Assembly: GCA_041393775.1 (NCBI GenBank)
Contig: JAWKJM010000005.1
Span: forward strand, 186,001-250,000
Direction of reading: 5' to 3'
From: JADKAV01 sp041393775
GTDB taxonomy: Bacteria; Actinomycetota; Actinomycetes; S36-B12; UBA10799
DNA: 64,000 nucleotides
Shown in pieces: positions 62,032 through 64,000 of the stretch (position 1 is its first letter; each line of letters opens with the position of its first letter). The position numbers were made by a program, and so were the translations under genes. The notes under the pieces are model-generated. The model saw nothing but the letters and a program-made list of their open reading frames with translations. It searched no databases and was not told the origin of the DNA.

Positions 62032-62736
62032 CTAGACCCTGCGAAGCACCGCGACCACCTTGCCGAGCACCTGCGCGTGGTCGCCGTCGATCGGCTCGAA
62101 AGCCGGGTTGTGCGGCAACAGCAACAGGTGCCCGTCGCGGCGCTTGTACGTCTTGACCGTGGCCTCGTCATCCAGCAGGGCAGCGACGATGTCACCGTTG
62201 GTTGCGTCGGGCTGACGTCGTACCACGACCCAGTCCCCGTCGCAGATGGCCGCCTCGATCATCGAGTCGCCCACCACCTTCAACAGGAACAGTTCGCCGT
62301 CGCCGACCAGTTCTGCCGGCAAGGGGAAGACGGACTCCACGGCCTGCTCGGCCAGGATCGGCCCACCGGCGGCTATCCGCCCGACGAGTGGAACGTAGCG
62401 GGGCGTAGGGCGGTCGTCGCCGCTGTCCGTGGCATCGACGTCTTGTGTGTGCAGGATCTCCAGTGCCCTGGGCCGATTGGGATCGCGGCGGATGAAGCCC
62501 TTTCGCTCGAGGGCCTTGAGCTGGTAGTTGACGCTCGAGGGGCTGGTCAGGCCCACAACCTCACCGATCTCGCGAACCGACGGCGGATATCCCCGGGCCG
62601 CCACCGTGCGCCGGATCTCGTCGAGAATGATCCGCTGCCGTTCGGTCAGGCCATCCGCGCCGGTTCCACTTTCGGGCAGCTCGACCACTTCACCGTCTGC
62701 TGCCGAGTCGTGGACTCTCTCATCTGGTCGCCCCAT
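62032..62736 (-). CDS. lexA: SOS repressor LexA
   Basis: LexA represses the SOS regulon and cleaves itself on contact with RecA filaments. The 234-residue product has an N-terminal winged helix (GYPPSVREIGEVVGLTSPSS), the cleavage site A123-G124 in GRIAAGGPI, catalytic S158 (GDSMIEAA) and K195 (ATVKTYK). GGGAGAAG precedes ATG 62736. The N-terminus carries about 28 extra acidic residues before the DNA-binding domain, common in actinobacteria. A box at 62805-62820 implies autoregulation. Confidence 0.96.
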   Translation of the reverse strand: MGRPDERVHDSAADGEVVELPESGTGADGLTERQRIILDEIRRTVAARGYPPSVREIGEVVGLTSPSSVNYQLKALERKGFIRRDPNRPRALEILHTQDVDATDSGDDRPTPRYVPLVGRIAAGGPILAEQAVESVFPLPAELVGDGELFLLKVVGDSMIEAAICDGDWVVVRRQPDATNGDIVAALLDDEATVKTYKRRDGHLLLLPHNPAFEPIDGDHAQVLGKVVAVLRRV

Positions 62737-62804
62737 GGTCTTCTCCCTTGTTCACGATCGACTGTCAACCGCTGCTGACACGATAGCGAGAAGCCATGAC
62801 AAAC

Positions 62805-62820
62805 TCAAACATGTGTTCGA
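62805..62820 (-). promoter_or_regulatory. LexA box of the lexA promoter
   Basis: On the minus strand TCGAACACATGTTTGA matches TCGAAC-N4-GTTCGA at 11 of 12 positions. It overlaps the expected -35 position of a promoter whose -10 is TATCGT (62780-62785, minus strand), so LexA should shut off its own gene. Confidence 0.82.
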
Positions 62821-62850
62821 TTCCGGCGTGTCGTACCTGTGTGCTAGACA

Positions 62851-62866
62851 TCGAACATGCGTTCAT
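62851..62866 (+). promoter_or_regulatory. LexA box of the LysM gene
   Basis: TCGAACATGCGTTCAT matches the SOS box at 11 of 12 positions. It lies 37 bp before ATG 62904 and directly after a -10-like TAGACA (62845-62850). Confidence 0.82.
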
Positions 62867-62903
62867 GGGAACGTGTGTACGACACAGCAATTGGAGGATT
62901 GTC

Positions 62904-63368
62904 ATGGCTACCATCAGCGCTTCCCCCGAGTCGGTGGCTGGATCCCTGCGCGGAACGGTGACTTTGCCGGCGAGCCGGCCGTCGTGGTACCGGCCGAGGC
63001 CCGAACGTGCGGCCGGTGCCGGCGCGACGGTTTCGCCGGACGAAGCCGATACGCGGACCGCGAAGCGACTGTTGGCGGCGGGGATCGTTGTGTTCATGCT
63101 GGCGCTGGGCCTGTCGGGCTTGATGGCCAGCGCGGGCAGCCACATCGCAGCGGTGCTACCCGCACACGCTTCGACGGCGGCCGCCGCGGAGTCCGCGGCC
63201 ATGCCCGCGTGGACGGTCTCAGCCGGGGACACGCTGTGGAGCATCGCGCGGGCGACGGACCCCGAAGCGGATCCGCGCGTGACCGTCGGAAGGCTGCGTG
63301 AGGTGAACGGGCTGTCCGACGAGCACGTCCTGCAGGTCGGTGAGGTGCTGCAGGTCCCAAGTCGGTGA
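62904..63368 (+). CDS. SOS-controlled LysM membrane protein (ChiZ/DivS/YneA-like)
   Basis: The 154-residue product has a cytoplasmic N-terminus, one membrane helix (about 58-78: LLAAGIVVFMLALGLSGLMA) and an extracytoplasmic LysM domain (about 105-152: WTVSAGDTLWSIARAT to VGEVLQVPS). Position beside lexA, the SOS box and this layout match the SOS-induced division inhibitors ChiZ of mycobacteria, DivS of corynebacteria and YneA of Bacillus. So it probably halts septation after DNA damage. GGAGG lies 6 nt before ATG 62904. A hydrolase domain is not present. Confidence 0.85.
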   Translation: MATISASPESVAGSLRGTVTLPASRPSWYRPRPERAAGAGATVSPDEADTRTAKRLLAAGIVVFMLALGLSGLMASAGSHIAAVLPAHASTAAAAESAAMPAWTVSAGDTLWSIARATDPEADPRVTVGRLREVNGLSDEHVLQVGEVLQVPSR

Positions 63369-63588
63369 GCCGGGAGTCGTCGATTCGGACCGTTGCCCCG
63401 ACACAGTGCCCAAAGTGCTTGCGCGACAGGAATTGTGCGCATACGGTTGGGCACCACATGTAGTAGTTACACCGTTGTGATTCATCCACAGGTTGTGGTT
63501 GGTTCGGCACAACTTCTCCCCAGGAGGTGTGTGGTTCCATCCACAATCTGGGGACAAATCCTGGCCGATCAGCACGTTTGGAGCGATC
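63369..63588 (+). promoter_or_regulatory. nrdR upstream region with DnaA-box-like nonamers
   Basis: TCATCCACA (63482-63490) and CCATCCACA (63537-63545) differ from the DnaA box TTATCCACA/TTGTCCACA by one or two bases. CCACA-GGT-TGTGG (63486-63498) is a small palindrome. CACATGTAGTAG near 63457 has only faint similarity to an NrdR box. No promoter is clear. Confidence 0.35.
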
Positions 63589-64000
63589 ATGCACTGCCCG
63601 TTCTGCCGCAGCGACGACTCCCGCGTCGTCGACAGTCGGTTGACCGACGACGGGTCAGCCGTACGTCGTCGGCGCCAATGTGGCGCGTGCGGTCGCAGGT
63701 TCACGACCATCGAGGTCGCCGCCCTGAACGTGGTCAAACGCTCGGGTGTGGTCGAACCGTTCCGGCGCGACAAGATCGTCAGCGGGGTTCGCAAGGCCTG
63801 TCAGGGGCGGCCGGTGACCGAGGATGAACTCGCCGTGCTGGCCCAGCAGGTCGAGGACGCACTGCGGGACTCGGGGTGCGCGGAGGTGCCTGCCCATGAG
63901 ATCGGCCTGACGATCCTGGGACCCTTGCGGGACCTCGACGAGGTGGCCTACCTGCGCTTCGCGAGTGTGTACCGGGCGTTCGATTCGTTGGCGGATTTCG
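63589..64000 (+). CDS. nrdR: Transcriptional repressor NrdR, 3' end cut by the window
   Basis: NrdR represses ribonucleotide reductase genes according to the ATP/dATP state. The visible 137 residues include the zinc ribbon (C3, C6, C31, C34: MHCPFC and QCGACGRRFTT) and the ATP-cone (VVKRSGVVEPFRRDKIVSGVRKAC, in part) up to YLRFASVYRAFDSLADF. Only about 10-20 C-terminal residues should be missing. GGAG lies 5 nt before ATG 63589. The reductase gene that usually follows lies outside the window. Confidence 0.95.
   Translation, partial: MHCPFCRSDDSRVVDSRLTDDGSAVRRRRQCGACGRRFTTIEVAALNVVKRSGVVEPFRRDKIVSGVRKACQGRPVTEDELAVLAQQVEDALRDSGCAEVPAHEIGLTILGPLRDLDEVAYLRFASVYRAFDSLADF

Noticed and set aside
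63440..63475. NrdR box before nrdR
   Set aside because: CACATGTAGTAG keeps only a few of the consensus bases and there is no second box at the expected spacing.

Overview
The window is a 64 kb stretch of chromosome from a high-GC actinobacterium. The evidence is the gene order (a complete dcw cell-wall/division cluster running from mraZ to ftsZ, followed by pgeF-yggS-sepF-yggT), the flavin-dependent ThyX, clgR after cinA, DUF3046 in front of recA, lhr, the lexA/nrdR neighbourhood, SOS boxes of the TCGAAC-N4-GTTCGA type, and many start codons that look leaderless. MurE carries the DNPR motif, and dapA and dapF are present, so the peptidoglycan should contain meso-diaminopimelate. I cannot name the genus.

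Layout. 1-2135: 3' part of a multi-PAS diguanylate cyclase. 2360-16394: mraZ-rsmH-ftsL-ftsI-murE-murF-mraY-murD-ftsW-murG-murC-ftsQ, mostly joined by ATGA/GTGA overlaps and preceded by a four-repeat MraZ operator. 16745-19605: two genes not expected here, a DUF222/HNH nuclease-like gene and a divergently read multicopper oxidase lipoprotein, placed between ftsQ and ftsZ. 20046-23399: ftsZ-pgeF-yggS-sepF-yggT; divIVA, the usual next gene, is missing. 23411-26509: ileS on the minus strand, a type 2 IleRS with an altered HIGH motif. 26596-32676: a DUF167 gene, lspA, rluD, dnaE and a membrane protein; then ybaK on the minus strand. 33256-36836: hisD-hisC-hisB-hisH. 36880-37278: trxA behind a CsoR/CstR-type operator. 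37343-38818: an IS110-family insertion sequence. 38972-48000: thyX, dapA, rnj, then ftsK-rimO-pgsA-cinA and clgR. 48033-52379: lhr on the minus strand. 52479-59943: DUF3046, recA-recX, miaB, two small minus-strand genes, miaA-dapF-hflX. 60105-64000: dinG, lexA (minus), a LysM-type SOS gene and a 3'-truncated nrdR.

How the genes work together. Most of the window is housekeeping: peptidoglycan precursor synthesis and septation (mur/fts genes, dapA/dapF supplying DAP, ftsK and sepF at the septum), translation and RNA maturation (ileS, ybaK, rimO, miaA, miaB, rluD, rnj, hflX), and replication/repair (dnaE, recA, recX, lhr, dinG, lexA). Three SOS boxes (recA, lexA and the LysM gene) tie DNA damage to a probable division-arrest protein.

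The most notable object is the IS110 element. Its 5' non-coding end contains four short segments, in the order and polarity described for bridge RNAs, that match the left flank, right flank, right end and left end of the element itself. The guides of a bridge RNA can therefore be read directly from this single locus. Its transposase also carries a C-terminal XRE-like helix-turn-helix. Other notable points are the GVHH motif in IleRS, a 28-bp perfect inverted repeat between rnj and ftsK, inverted repeats in the ftsZ leader, and a possible CTG start overlapping a stop codon.
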